From: Pontibacter fetidus
GTDB taxonomy: Bacteria > Bacteroidota > Bacteroidia > Cytophagales > Hymenobacteraceae
DNA: 60,448 bases
Assembly (NCBI RefSeq): GCF_010119545.1
Contig: NZ_JAAEAA010000022.1
Coordinates: 1 to 60,448, forward strand
Reading direction: 5' to 3'
How positions within the stretch are numbered: the first letter of the stretch is position 1; each line of letters starts with the position of its first letter. Shown here piece after piece: positions 1-10,000 of the stretch. Under the pieces are notes generated by a model that searched no databases, was not told the origin of the DNA, and saw nothing but the letters and a program-made list of their open reading frames with translations. Both the position numbers and the translations under genes were made by a program.

Positions 1-30
1 ACAGCCTAACATTTATGAGCTAAAACAATA

Positions 31-56
31 ATTGCCGCTGCTTAGCAGTCGGCAAT
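31..56 (-). terminator. hairpin overlapping the pirin stop codon
   Basis: An imperfect inverted repeat (ATTGCCGCTGC at 31-41 with GCAGTCGGCAAT at 45-56) spans the stop codon of the pirin gene. On the minus strand it is followed by TTATTGTTTT. It fits an intrinsic terminator that overlaps the coding end; the stem has one bulge, so confidence is moderate. Confidence 0.45.
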
Positions 57-914
57 CTTGTTTACTCTGTTCTGGTGTCGGCCACCTTCAAATGCTGTAC
101 TCAGGAAAACCCTTACCATTTCTTCGGTGTTCATCACAAACGGGCCATGCGATACTACAGGTTCGTTAAACGGCAGTGCGTGGCCTAGCAATATATAACT
201 GTTTTCCAGTGCTTCTACTTTCAGTTCCTCTCCATCATTTGTAAATTCTACCAAATTAAGTTTATCTACTTTTTGCCCATTTACGATTACCGCGCCGCGC
301 ACCACATAAAAAAAGATATTCCGGTCTGAGGCTATAGTTGTAGCAAAACTGCCGCCAGCCTGTATTTCTATACTTGCCATGTGTATATCGCTCAACGACG
401 GAATCGGGCCTTTTGTAGCTCCCCAATTGCCTGATATCACGTTTACTTTTACCTTGCCATCGTCTTCTGTAACAACCGGAATGGCTTCTTTCTGCAGGCC
501 TATGTAGGTTGGTTTAGCCATTTTAAGTTTGGAGGGCAGGTTAAACCATAGTTGCAGAATCTCCAGCGGGCCTCCTTCTTTTTTAAACTTATCAGAAGAT
601 ACTTCGGCATGTATCAGCCCGGAACCTGCCGTCATCCATTGCACCCCACCTGCTTCAATCACATCTTTTCCGCCGCCTGTATCCTGGTGCATAATATCGC
701 CATCCAGTATAAACGTAAGCGTCTCGAAACCCCGGTGCGGGTGCGGGCCAAAAGGTAAACCGCGGTTACCTGGTTTGTACACCTGCGGCCCATGGTGGTT
801 CAGAAATAGAAACGGATCTATATATTCTACTTCGCGGGTTGGCAAGGCACGGTAAGTAACCAGGTCATCCATCGGGGCATAAACGGCTTTGTGTATCTTT
901 TTGATCGTTCTCAT
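42..914 (-). CDS. pirin family protein
   Basis: This 290-residue protein has the pirin bicupin layout. The N-terminal cupin carries the metal-site motif HPHRGFET near residues 58-65 and GLIHAE near 100-105, which supply the histidines and glutamate that bind Fe in the family. The C-terminal half is the second, metal-free cupin. Known members include quercetin 2,3-dioxygenases and redox-sensing transcriptional cofactors; the sequence does not show which role applies here. It has no signal peptide, so it is probably cytoplasmic. The neighbour upstream is a DJ-1/PfpI gene on the same strand, separated by a strong terminator, so the two are probably separate transcripts. Confidence 0.9.
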   Translation of the reverse strand: MRTIKKIHKAVYAPMDDLVTYRALPTREVEYIDPFLFLNHHGPQVYKPGNRGLPFGPHPHRGFETLTFILDGDIMHQDTGGGKDVIEAGGVQWMTAGSGLIHAEVSSDKFKKEGGPLEILQLWFNLPSKLKMAKPTYIGLQKEAIPVVTEDDGKVKVNVISGNWGATKGPIPSLSDIHMASIEIQAGGSFATTIASDRNIFFYVVRGAVIVNGQKVDKLNLVEFTNDGEELKVEALENSYILLGHALPFNEPVVSHGPFVMNTEEMVRVFLSTAFEGGRHQNRVNKIADC

Positions 915-1023
915 AAAATCAGGTTAAAGCTTAACTAATGTAGGTACATAAAACTACGCAATTTGTTTATAGTTTCGATGGTTTTACCTTACATGCCAAC
1001 AGTTTTACAGTTATCTTAAAAGC

Positions 1024-1062
1024 AAAACCCCGCCAGGCTATAGGTAAGCCTGGCGGGGTTTT
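1024..1062 (-). terminator. intrinsic terminator after the DJ-1/PfpI gene
   Basis: A perfect 15-bp stem (AAAACCCCGCCAGGC at 1024-1038, complement at 1048-1062) encloses a 9-nt loop. The A/T-flanked arms make it potentially bidirectional. It lies between the 3' end of the DJ-1/PfpI gene and the start of the pirin gene, both on the minus strand. Confidence 0.8.
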
Positions 1063-1095
1063 CGCTACACTGATGCTATAGTATACGAACTGGTT

Positions 1096-1794
1096 TTAAG
1101 AAGCGCTGACATTTTGCTTTTTAAGGATTTTGAGCAATTCTTCGGCGGCAGGCTCTGACGAGGCCGGGTTCTGACCTGTAATTAAAAGTCCGTCGGTAAC
1201 TACGTGTGGCTGCCAGTCGCCTCCTTTGCTATAGTTACCGCCCAGTTCCTTCAGCTTATCTTCTACCAGAAACGGAACAATATCCGTCAGCTGCACAGCA
1301 TCTTCTTCGGAGTTGGTAAACCCTGCTACTTTTTTGCCTTTCACAAGCGGTTCCCCGGAAGCTGTTTTTACACCGGTTAGCACAGCCGGCGCATGGCAAA
1401 CAGCTGCAACAGGTTTCTGCAATTTTACAAAATCCTCAATCAGCTTTATAGATTCTTTGTCGGTGGCAAGGTCCCAGAGCGGGCCGTGCCCTCCCGGATA
1501 AAAAACGGCATCGTAGTCTTCGGCGCGCACATCGCTTAGCTTTTTGGTGCGCGATAGTTTGTGCTGCAGGTCTTCGTCTTCATAAAAACGCCGGGTAGCG
1601 GGAGTCTGTGCATCTGGTTCGGTGCTTTTGGGGTCTATCGGTGGCTGCCCACCTTTTGGCGATGCCAGGTCTATCTTTACGCCCTCGTCGGCCAATGTAT
1701 AGTATGGGGCAGCAAATTCTTCTACCCAGAAACCAGTCTTTTTGCCGGTGTCGCCCAGTTTGTCATGTGATGTGAGCACAAATAATACTTTCAT
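1096..1794 (-). CDS. DJ-1/PfpI family protein (Hsp31/glyoxalase III-like)
   Basis: A 232-residue type 1 glutamine amidotransferase-like protein. The nucleophile elbow AVCHAP places Cys133 and His134, with an acidic residue near 25-26 and the GGHGP loop near 101-105, as in the Hsp31/YajL branch of the DJ-1 superfamily. Family members are class I glyoxalases III (methylglyoxal to lactate without glutathione), protein deglycases or chaperones. Exact activity cannot be read from the sequence. There is no signal peptide. It sits between pirin and an SDR gene, a setting that suggests general stress or electrophile handling (inference). Confidence 0.85.
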   Translation of the reverse strand: MKVLFVLTSHDKLGDTGKKTGFWVEEFAAPYYTLADEGVKIDLASPKGGQPPIDPKSTEPDAQTPATRRFYEDEDLQHKLSRTKKLSDVRAEDYDAVFYPGGHGPLWDLATDKESIKLIEDFVKLQKPVAAVCHAPAVLTGVKTASGEPLVKGKKVAGFTNSEEDAVQLTDIVPFLVEDKLKELGGNYSKGGDWQPHVVTDGLLITGQNPASSEPAAEELLKILKKQNVSAS

Positions 1795-1932
1795 AGCTTA
1801 TAATTAAGGTTATAGTTTACACGGATATTTTTTACTTACCCTCGGTTTTATAGTTATGTATGTATCTGATCAGCGAAAAGTGATCACAACTATAGTTTTT
1901 GCTTGTATTGTAGTTGTGCTTTCAGGTGTAGG

Positions 1933-2769
1933 TCAGCTTACGTAAGAGGTGTTTGCAGCTATAGTTTCCCAGTTTTCCAGATCCTGCGCTACCTGCTGTA
2001 GTTTGTTTTTTACGGCTGTAAAAGCAGTGGTGCCCAATGGCAACCGCAACGGCGGGTTATCTGTATTAACTACCTGCCAAATAACCTGGGCTGCTTTTTG
2101 AGGATCGCCTTCCTGCTGTCCGGCATAACCCAGTATATTATTTTTGAAGGCACGAGCCGTTGAATCATATTCCGGGAGCTCCAGTTTAGCACTTTTTATA
2201 CTGGAGCCGGCAAAATTTGTACGGAACGGCCCAGGCTCTACAATGGTAACTTTAATACCCAGCGGTGCCACTTCCTGCGCTAGTGCTTCGCTTACACCCT
2301 CCAGGGCAAACTTGCTGGCATTATACACGCCAAAACCCTGTGTACTCCGGAAACCAGCCACCGACGACATCTGGATGATACGGCCACTCCCCTGCTTGCG
2401 CATGTATGGCAGCACCGCCTGCGTAACCTGCAATGCACCAAAAAAGTTGGTTTCCATTACCTCCCTGAAATCTTTTATAGTAGCTTCCTCCACAGCACCC
2501 AGAAACCCGAATCCTGCATTGTTTACCAGCACATCCAGCCGTCCGAAATGGTTGTACGCCGCTTCTATAGTTGATTTTACCCCGTCAGGGTTAGTTACAT
2601 CCATTAAATAAGCAAAAGTATTGCCCGGCGAAATAGCATTAAACTCCGCTAACTGCCCATGTTGCCGCACCGTGCCAATTACTTTATCGCCGTTTCGGGC
2701 AACTTCTTCGGCCAGTGTTCTGCCAAACCCAACTGATACACCAGTTATAAACCAAACCCGTTCTGCCAT
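1933..2769 (-). CDS. SDR family oxidoreductase
   Basis: A 278-residue classical short-chain dehydrogenase/reductase. The Rossmann cofactor motif TGVSVGFG starts at residue 9, NNAG is at 83-86, the catalytic Ser is near 135, and Tyr149/Lys153 form the YNASK motif. Asn and Asp positions agree with an NAD(P)H enzyme; the Arg in GTVRQ after the second strand favours NADP. The substrate is not predictable. It is cytoplasmic and stands alone, with about 140-160 bp to each neighbour. Confidence 0.88.
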   Translation of the reverse strand: MAERVWFITGVSVGFGRTLAEEVARNGDKVIGTVRQHGQLAEFNAISPGNTFAYLMDVTNPDGVKSTIEAAYNHFGRLDVLVNNAGFGFLGAVEEATIKDFREVMETNFFGALQVTQAVLPYMRKQGSGRIIQMSSVAGFRSTQGFGVYNASKFALEGVSEALAQEVAPLGIKVTIVEPGPFRTNFAGSSIKSAKLELPEYDSTARAFKNNILGYAGQQEGDPQKAAQVIWQVVNTDNPPLRLPLGTTAFTAVKNKLQQVAQDLENWETIAANTSYVS

Positions 2770-2865
2770 AGCTATTGTTTTACAATAAAATTCGTGAAGT
2801 ATAGGTATACGGCAACTATAGGTGTAACCGGTATATTTTTACTACCGCTTTCTGTATTTACCAGT

Positions 2866-2908
2866 AAAAAGCAGCGCCCCTGCCAGACAAATCCGGCAGG
2901 GGCGCTGC
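2866..2908 (-). terminator. intrinsic terminator after the PepSY gene
   Basis: A perfect 14-bp GC stem (GCAGCGCCCCTGCC at 2871-2884 with its complement at 2895-2908). On the minus strand it is followed by a T-run at 2866-2870. It lies directly downstream of the PepSY/TonB receptor pair. Confidence 0.85.
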
Positions 2909-2928
2909 TGCAGTTGGTTTAACTATAC

Positions 2929-4119
2929 TTACACAAGTTCTGCAGATGTGTTTCGCTTCAGTTTCCGGTTCTTCTTTTTGTTCTTATTCAGGCGGTTTAT
3001 CCAGAGAATAATGCCTGTTATGGGGAATGTAAAACCTGCCAGGCACGATATAAATGCAATAATACGGCCGGGTAAACCTGCAATAGACCCCACATGGACC
3101 GGGTAAAAAGTAGCCCGTACCCGCTGACCTAAGTTACGCTCTGCAAAAAAGTTCTGCCCTATTTTTACGCCGCTGTACTGGTCCAGGTAGATCTGGTTAG
3201 ACGCCCGCTCGTGAGCAGCATCTTTTGGCATGGCAGTTATCGTTATAGCCTCGGCTGAATCTTTGGCTGTGCCCAAAGTATAAAACTCCCCGTTTGGCAG
3301 TTCGGCCTGCGCCACAGCGTAGGCTTTATCAAAAGTTATAGGGTCAGCATTTGGTTGTACGGTAGAAAGTGGAGGCTCCGGGCGCTTGTTTTCGGTACCG
3401 GTTACGGTATAAATGGCATCGTTAAACCACTCAAAAGACCAGGCCAGGCCCGTAAAAGCGAACACGAACAGGAAAATAGCCGTGTAAAAACCGACCACAA
3501 TGTGCAGGTCGTGGTTAATGCGTTTCCAGCCGCCGTTCAGTTTTAAGGTAAGGCGTTGCTTCAGGGCTTTCATTTTTTTAGGCCACCAAAGTACAATCCC
3601 TGTCAGGATGATGAACAGGAACATACTGGTTGATATGCCCACGATCAGCTTACCCGGATCATCAACTAATAACCAGCGGTGCAACGCAAACATAGTAAAG
3701 AAAAAAGAGTTGCGGTGCGTGTACAAACTGATCAGCTTGCCAGTGTAGGGGTTCATAAATGCCTGGCTGCCGCCCCCTTTACCTTTTTCCCCTTTTCCTT
3801 TGCCGCCTTCCTCTTTCTTGGCTTCCGTTTTTGGTTTATCCTCGCCTAAACTATAGCTAAGCTCTACACTGCGGGTTGGGTCGGCGTATACTTTTACGGA
3901 ATTTACTTTTGCTCCGGGTACGTTGCGTTTCAGTTCGGCTACCAGTTGCTCCAGCGGCACTCTGTTTTGCCCGGCTTCTACTTTGTAGCGCTCCGGGTAT
4001 ATAGTTTGCTGCAGCTCTTTTTCAAAAACAAGTGCGGCTCCTGTAAAACACACCACAGCTATCACCAAACCACAGGCAAGGCTTAAATACAGGTGTATGT
4101 TTCGGAAAAAATTCTTCAT
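2929..4119 (-). CDS. PepSY-associated TM helix domain protein (siderophore uptake)
   Basis: A 396-residue inner-membrane protein. It has an N-terminal membrane segment (about 12-32), a periplasmic PepSY-like region, then three more membrane helices near 160-180, 210-230 and 350-375. Conserved His residues next to helices (HRWLL near 147, HDLH near 205, HVG near 342) are typical of the PepSY_TM family, which is thought to reduce ferric siderophores or support TonB-dependent iron uptake. Residues about 94-118 are a Lys/Gly/Glu-rich low-complexity insert. It follows the TonB receptor by about 110 bp on the same strand and ends at a strong terminator, so the pair probably forms one iron-regulated unit. 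Confidence 0.85.
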   Translation of the reverse strand: MKNFFRNIHLYLSLACGLVIAVVCFTGAALVFEKELQQTIYPERYKVEAGQNRVPLEQLVAELKRNVPGAKVNSVKVYADPTRSVELSYSLGEDKPKTEAKKEEGGKGKGEKGKGGGSQAFMNPYTGKLISLYTHRNSFFFTMFALHRWLLVDDPGKLIVGISTSMFLFIILTGIVLWWPKKMKALKQRLTLKLNGGWKRINHDLHIVVGFYTAIFLFVFAFTGLAWSFEWFNDAIYTVTGTENKRPEPPLSTVQPNADPITFDKAYAVAQAELPNGEFYTLGTAKDSAEAITITAMPKDAAHERASNQIYLDQYSGVKIGQNFFAERNLGQRVRATFYPVHVGSIAGLPGRIIAFISCLAGFTFPITGIILWINRLNKNKKKNRKLKRNTSAELV

Positions 4120-4227
4120 GTGGCAGGTATTGTGTTTTAGTGTAGGTATAGGCTTTTTAAATGAACAGGTGCTGCATATTTACGTGCCGCACCTGTTGGT
4201 ATATATACAAACAAAAGTAACTATAAA

Positions 4228-6669
4228 CTAGAATTTATAAGCGACAGTAGTTACAAACTGGCGTGGCGGAATCGGGTTAACACTATAGTTCTCGTGCACA
4301 TAATAATTCAGCTCGTTTGTGATGTTCGACAGTTTACCCAGCAGCGACAGTTTTTTGTAGGTATAGCCCGCTGATACATCAAACGTAGTGAAACCGCTAA
4401 CCGAGAATAAGCGATCGTTTATAGTTCTGGCACCGGTATCTTTATCAACCACATAGTTTTTGTTCCAGCCTGCGTTGCGCTTGCCGGTATAGAAACCGGA
4501 TATGCCTAGTTTTAAACCTTTAAGCGCGGTGTTCTGAAAGGTATAAAAAACCGAGCCGTTGGCGGTATGGGCCGGGTTGCTTACAAGTCGTTCGCCTTCA
4601 ATGTAGCTGCCGTTTTTACCAGACGTTTTGGTATAGCGCATAAAGTTGTAACTATAGCCACCCCAGAAACTAAAGCCATTTTCCAGGGTTCCGTTCAGGT
4701 CTACTTCTACGCCGTCGCTGGTTGTTTCGCCGGTCAGTTCTTTTATAGTTGCATCGCTGTTTGCCGAACCATCTGCCAGGAACTGGGCCATCTGCGCCAG
4801 GTTGTTGTTCTTAATTCTGTAAAGCGTAACGTTTGCCGATACCTTGTCCTGGAACAGGTCTGTTTTTATACCCGCTTCATACTGATCGATAATGGAAGGT
4901 GCCAGGTTTTCGCCGCTGATATCTTTACCCGTGTTTGGGGCAAAGTTATTAGAGTAACTGGTGAACAGGGAAATATAGGCAACCGGCTGGTAAACAAGGC
5001 CTACACGTGGCGAAAATGCTCTGTCGTACTTGGTTTTTGTATTGGCAGCAGGGGCCTTAACATCCGTTGTAAAGTCATACACATCGGCTACCGGCACTTT
5101 CTGCACCGACCAGCGCAAACCAGCCAGCACTTTTAATTTCTCAGAAAGGCTTACCAAATTCTGGGCATAAAATCCGACACGGTAAGTAGGCGCTTCGGTG
5201 CGGGTAAGTAACGTGGTTGCCGGCTCGTCGGTGCGGGGCGTATACTTTGCTGGGTTCAGGATGTTAATAGTATCATAAACGCCACTTTTATCTAACGCTA
5301 TTTTAAATGTATGGCTGGTGTTCATATACTGCTCCGCATCAACGCCTACCAACAGCTGGTGCCGTATAGTTCCGGTCTTAAAATCGCCGTTCAGGTTTAC
5401 CTGGCCGGTATAATAGTCTTCGCCAATTTTAGAGCGGGTTAGTTTGCGGTACCAGTCGCCGTTTTCCAGTGCCTGTATACGCTCAGTAGAGAAATAGTCG
5501 CGATCGAAGGCCTGGTACGAACCAACTGCATTCAGTTTCCAGGCGTCGTTAAAAGTATGGTTTATAGTTGCCGATGTGGTGGTCTGTTCTACCTCGTTAT
5601 AAGCCCATGGCGTGTTAAAGAAAGCTGACCGTGATATGTCTTTTGAAATCGTTTTGCCACCCAGCGTACCAATACCAAAGTCAGGTGTAAAGTCGTGCAT
5701 CAGGTAATCGCCCTGTACTAAGATCTCGGTTTTGGCTCCCAGTTTATAAAGTAGCGACGGGTTTACATAAAAGCGCTTCGACTCTACACTGTTGCGGTAA
5801 CTCTCGGCAGTTTCAGCCGTCCCGATTACCCTGAAAGCAAGGTTTTTCGTTAGCGGGCCATAGAAATCGGCAGTTGGTTTGTATAAACTATAGCTGCCCA
5901 CGCGCATCGATACTTCGCCACCATATTCGAACTTAGGCTGCTTGGTTACCATGTTTATTACAGCGCCGCTGCTTACGTTGCCATATAGTAAGGCTGCGCT
6001 TCCTTTTAAAACTTCTACTTTTTCCAGGGTGCTGGCTTCCGGAATTACTGCTGAGTTAGCGCGTGCCCCATTTTTCATGATGTTGTTGGCTCCCAGGTTA
6101 TAGCCACGGGCAAAAAATGTTTCTGAAGTAGTTCCTCGCGTGGTTCCCATCGATACGCCGTTCACGTTCTTGATCACATCGCTTAGTTTGGATGCCTGCT
6201 GGCTGGCAATCACCTCGCTGCCAACTATAGCTATACTTTGCGGCAGATCAATAGGGTTAATGTTGATTTTACCGGCTGTTACAGGCTTACGGTTTATACT
6301 TCTGTCGCCAGTTACCACTACTTCGGATAGTTGGGCAGCACTTTCGTTCAGGGTAAAATCGATGCGGGTGGTTTTGTCAATTTCTACCGTTACGGGCGTT
6401 TCGCGTGCTTCCAGGCCAACTGCTGAGCAACGCAAGGTATATGTACCTGGTTTAATGCCGCTGATCGTAAAACTACCGTCTTCTGCGGTTATGGTGCCCC
6501 TGTTAATTTCAGGTAAAGCTATAGTTACAAATGAGGCCGGTTGGCCGTCGTTGGTCTTAACTGTTCCTTTTATGTTTCCAGTTTTCCCGACTGTATCAGC
6601 AAGCACTGGTACAGCTAACAACAGCAAGACACAACTTAATAGTACTAGGTAAATATAGCTCCGGTTCAT
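4228..6669 (-). CDS. TonB-dependent siderophore receptor
   Basis: An 813-residue outer-membrane receptor. It has a signal peptide (1-24), a carboxypeptidase-regulatory-like beta-sandwich (about 32-113) typical of Bacteroidota receptors, a plug domain (about 135-240, with a MGTTRGTTSETFFARGYN stretch like FhuA/FpvA-type plugs), and a beta-barrel ending in a C-terminal aromatic (VAYKF). Siderophore-type assignment rests on plug resemblance and on the adjacent PepSY reductase-like gene. Two Fur-like inverted repeats lie 17-77 bp upstream, so iron repression is likely. The ligand is unknown. Confidence 0.9.
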   Translation of the reverse strand: MNRSYIYLVLLSCVLLLLAVPVLADTVGKTGNIKGTVKTNDGQPASFVTIALPEINRGTITAEDGSFTISGIKPGTYTLRCSAVGLEARETPVTVEIDKTTRIDFTLNESAAQLSEVVVTGDRSINRKPVTAGKININPIDLPQSIAIVGSEVIASQQASKLSDVIKNVNGVSMGTTRGTTSETFFARGYNLGANNIMKNGARANSAVIPEASTLEKVEVLKGSAALLYGNVSSGAVINMVTKQPKFEYGGEVSMRVGSYSLYKPTADFYGPLTKNLAFRVIGTAETAESYRNSVESKRFYVNPSLLYKLGAKTEILVQGDYLMHDFTPDFGIGTLGGKTISKDISRSAFFNTPWAYNEVEQTTTSATINHTFNDAWKLNAVGSYQAFDRDYFSTERIQALENGDWYRKLTRSKIGEDYYTGQVNLNGDFKTGTIRHQLLVGVDAEQYMNTSHTFKIALDKSGVYDTINILNPAKYTPRTDEPATTLLTRTEAPTYRVGFYAQNLVSLSEKLKVLAGLRWSVQKVPVADVYDFTTDVKAPAANTKTKYDRAFSPRVGLVYQPVAYISLFTSYSNNFAPNTGKDISGENLAPSIIDQYEAGIKTDLFQDKVSANVTLYRIKNNNLAQMAQFLADGSANSDATIKELTGETTSDGVEVDLNGTLENGFSFWGGYSYNFMRYTKTSGKNGSYIEGERLVSNPAHTANGSVFYTFQNTALKGLKLGISGFYTGKRNAGWNKNYVVDKDTGARTINDRLFSVSGFTTFDVSAGYTYKKLSLLGKLSNITNELNYYVHENYSVNPIPPRQFVTTVAYKF

Positions 6670-6685
6670 ATATAATGCTTTAGTT

Positions 6686-6706
6686 TATTTAGACTAATTT
6701 TAAATA
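6686..6706 (-). promoter_or_regulatory. Fur-like inverted repeat 1 (proximal)
   Basis: TATTTAGA-CTAAT-TTTAAATA, an 8-5-8 dyad with 7 of 8 arm positions paired, lies 17 bp before the receptor ATG. The arms resemble A/T-rich Fur operators. Assignment is by resemblance and by the downstream siderophore receptor. Confidence 0.55.
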
Positions 6707-6725
6707 GTGAGGCAAAACAACTAAC

Positions 6726-6746
6726 TATTTAGATTTATTCCAAATA
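6726..6746 (-). promoter_or_regulatory. Fur-like inverted repeat 2 (distal)
   Basis: TATTTAGA-TTTAT-TCCAAATA repeats the same 8-5-8 architecture, centred 40 bp (about four helical turns) from the first dyad, again with 7 of 8 arm positions paired. The identical left arm in both sites argues against chance. Confidence 0.55.
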
Positions 6747-6910
6747 AAAATAACATCAAATGTTTATACCGTTGATTATCAACATCTTATTTGTATTTAA
6801 ATTAATTCACCAAGAACGGTAACATACCAGACACAGGTGGAAAGCAACATCAGATAAGAAATATGTGCCTAAAAACTATAGCTCTAAGTCTGAGAACGAA
6901 AGTTAAAACA

Positions 6911-6940
6911 AAAGCCAGCCTTATAATTAAGGCTGGCTTT
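6911..6940 (-). terminator. intrinsic terminator after the T9SS cargo gene
   Basis: A perfect 10-bp stem (AAAGCCAGCC / GGCTGGCTTT) with a 10-nt A/T loop and flanking A- and T-runs lies about 75 bp beyond the 3' end of the T9SS cargo gene. The rest of the 6670-7013 spacer holds the Fur-like sites and an A/T-rich promoter region. Confidence 0.8.
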
Positions 6941-7013
6941 TGCAGTAAACTGTATTCTCAGATTTTCAGATAATGATTTACCTATTACTGTTCATTAAGA
7001 TCAAAACCTATAG

Positions 7014-10000
7014 TTACCATAGCAGAACTTTACGATGGTAGCTGCCCTCTTTTGTCGTAACTCTCAGGAAGTACAGGCCACGTGCTTTTTGTTCTAACAG
7101 TATAGTTGCAGCAAATGTACCTACCTGCATGGTATAGTTTTTCTGAAGTACAATGCGGCCGCGGGCATCTATCAGTTGTATGGTCAAGTCAGTCCATTCC
7201 GGTAAGGTTACTGCTATGTTCAGTTTGTCTTTGGCCGGGTTCGGGAAATACTCGAATTTGTGTGGCGGCTCATCATCTTCTACGCCTGTTACGGCACACT
7301 CAGTTTCTACTACTATAGTTTGCGAGGCAGTTGCAGCACAGCCACTTGCATCGGTGTAAGTATAGGTTATGATATGCGTGCCTGCTCCGGCAGTTGCAGC
7401 ATTAAATATACCGTTTGTAACGCCTGGCCCGGCATAGGTACCGCCGGCAGGTAGTCCGCCGCTTAAGGTCATAGCAGCATCGCCGGTACACATTTTAGTA
7501 AAGGCCGAAAGGCTAACAACTGGTGCCTCTGCTAAGGTTAGTTTTACTGAAGCGCTGGTGTGGCTGCATCCCCCGGAAGTTACTTTTCTCCGGAACCAGG
7601 TTGTAGCTGTAAGGCCGGCAGGCGTATAGTTCTGAGAAGTAGCGCCCGGTATGTTCGTATAGCTTGTGCCATCGGTGCTTTGCTCCCATTGGTAAGTATA
7701 AGTACCAGCCCCGCCAGTTGGCACGCCTGCCTGCAACTCAACCCCTGCCTTGCCGCTACATACAGACAGGTTACCTGATGCAATCGCATTATTCCGGATA
7801 GTTGGCGTTACTGATATACTTACCTGAGATGACGTTCTGGAGCAATTACCATTACTTACCTGAACTGTATAGTTACCAGAAGTGGTTGCGCTATAGTCTG
7901 CTGCGGTAGCCCCCGAAATGGTAGTTCCGTTGCGGAGCCACTGGTAACTATAGTTTGCGCCCGCAGGTGCTTTTAACAGCGCAGCCTCTCCCTCACAAAA
8001 TGCCGAAGCCCCCTGTAAAGTTATAGTTGCAACCGGCTGGGCTGTAATATTAACAGCTATAGTTGCTGCAGCAGATTCGCCACAATCGTTGGCAGCTTTA
8101 ACTGTTATAGTACCGGAGGTACTGCCAGTTGTTACTTTTATGCTGGTTGTGCCCTGCCCGTCTGTAATGGTATAGCCTGCCGGCACAGTCCAGGTATAGT
8201 TCTGCGCATTAGTCACGGCGTTTATACTATAGGTCAGGTTAGTGGTGCCCGCGCAGGTAGTAGCGTTTCCGGTGATGGTGCCTGGTGCGGCTACGCCTGA
8301 AGTAACGGTTATAGTTTTGGTGGCGCTGGCTTCGCAGGAGTTCTGTGTTACTTTGTAAGTTAAAGTATGTGTTCCGGTTCCGGCTGTGGCTGGGTTAAAC
8401 TTGCCATTGGCACTCACACCCGGTCCCGACCAGGTGCCTCCCGCCGGGCTGAAACCTGATAGCGTAAAGGCGGCTGCATTCACACAAACCTGTTGCGCGG
8501 TACCTGCCACCACCGTAGCCGCTTTGTTTTCAGTTACTTTTACCGGTGATGAAGTAGCCGTACAGCCGCTTCCCATGGTAACTTTTACAGAAAATTCGCC
8601 TCCTGCAAAGGTGGTAAAACTACTGCCGGTTGCCTGGTTTATCGGGTTGCCGTTGTTATACCACTGGTATGTATAGCCTGTGCCTTGTGAAGCATTTAAA
8701 ACCAGCGAACCGCCTTCGCAGAATGTAGTTGGTCCGGCCGGAGTTATAGTTACCGCAGGGCTTGCCGTAACTTTAACGGTAACCTGGTCGGTAGAGGAAC
8801 AGCCGCTGGCGTTGCTTACCGTAACAGTATAGGTGGTAGTGCTTGCAGGACTTGCAACCGGGTTAGCAATGTTGGTAGCAGATAAACCAGTAGCCGGAGA
8901 CCAGGCATACGTTGTGCCCCCGCTTGCCCCTAATTGCACATTACTTCCTGCGCAAATCTCCTTATCGGTGCCCGCAGATGCCGTAACGCCCGGTGTAACA
9001 ACAACTTTTACCGGGGAAGCTGTTACTTCGCAACCTCCTGCGGCCTTAACTATAACAGTAAAGTCTCCGGAAGTGGTAGCGGTATAGGTTTTAGTAGTTG
9101 CCTGTGCAATTGGTGCACCGTTTTTAAGCCATTGGTAACTATAGTTTGTACCCGAAGTGGCCGTCAGAATAACAGAGCCCCCAGCGCAGAAAGTGGTTGC
9201 GCTGCCAGCGGCTATAGTTACAGCAGGCATTGGGTTAACGGTTACCACTACCTGGTCGGTAGCGGTGCAGCCCTCGGCATTGGTAACGGTTACAGTATAG
9301 GTGGTAGTTTGGCTTGGAGAAGCTACCGGGTTGGCAATGTTTGTAGCCGATAACCCCGCGGAAGGTGACCAACTATAGTTTGTGCCACCTGTTGCCTGCA
9401 GTTGCGCGTTGCCACCGGCACATATTGTTTTGTCAGTGCCGGCATTTGCTGTAAAGCCAGCGCAATCCTGAAATTTCATGACAGTCAGGTTTCTGGTTGA
9501 GAAGGCACCGGCACTTTCGGCAGGGTTAACGACCACGTAAAGGCTCTTATTATCGATATAGCTTATACCTGCCCGGCCATCCCGAAGCGAGAATTGGTTC
9601 TGTAGTTGTCGCCAGGTTTCGGTACCATCTTTCGTAAAAGTGGCCACTATATATTTAGGATACTCAGTATAGACAGTAGATGCAGAAAAAGGCGGAATTT
9701 TAAAATATGAATAGCTACCCGCTATAGCTATAGTTCCGTCCGCATTCATAGCCATACCCATAGGTGCAGGTGCAAAATACCGGACCATGTTGTCGGCTTC
9801 GTACACGTTAAATTTATGGAGCCACAGGTGCTGCCCGTTCGCATCCACTTTTGTCATAAAGTGGTCCCAGGTGGTACGGTATTTCTGTTCCCGGCACAAA
9901 AAAAGCAGTTCCTCGTTCGCTGTAAAAACCGCATCGTAAAAAACTGCTGCATCTGTTTGCCCTATCTGGTTTTTATAAAGCAGGGTGCCATCGGCAGCTA

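Noticed and set aside
8386..9353. Antisense frames over the T9SS cargo gene
   Set aside because: They are Pro/Val-rich or Cys-rich shadows caused by Thr/Gly/Ala codon bias of the real gene.
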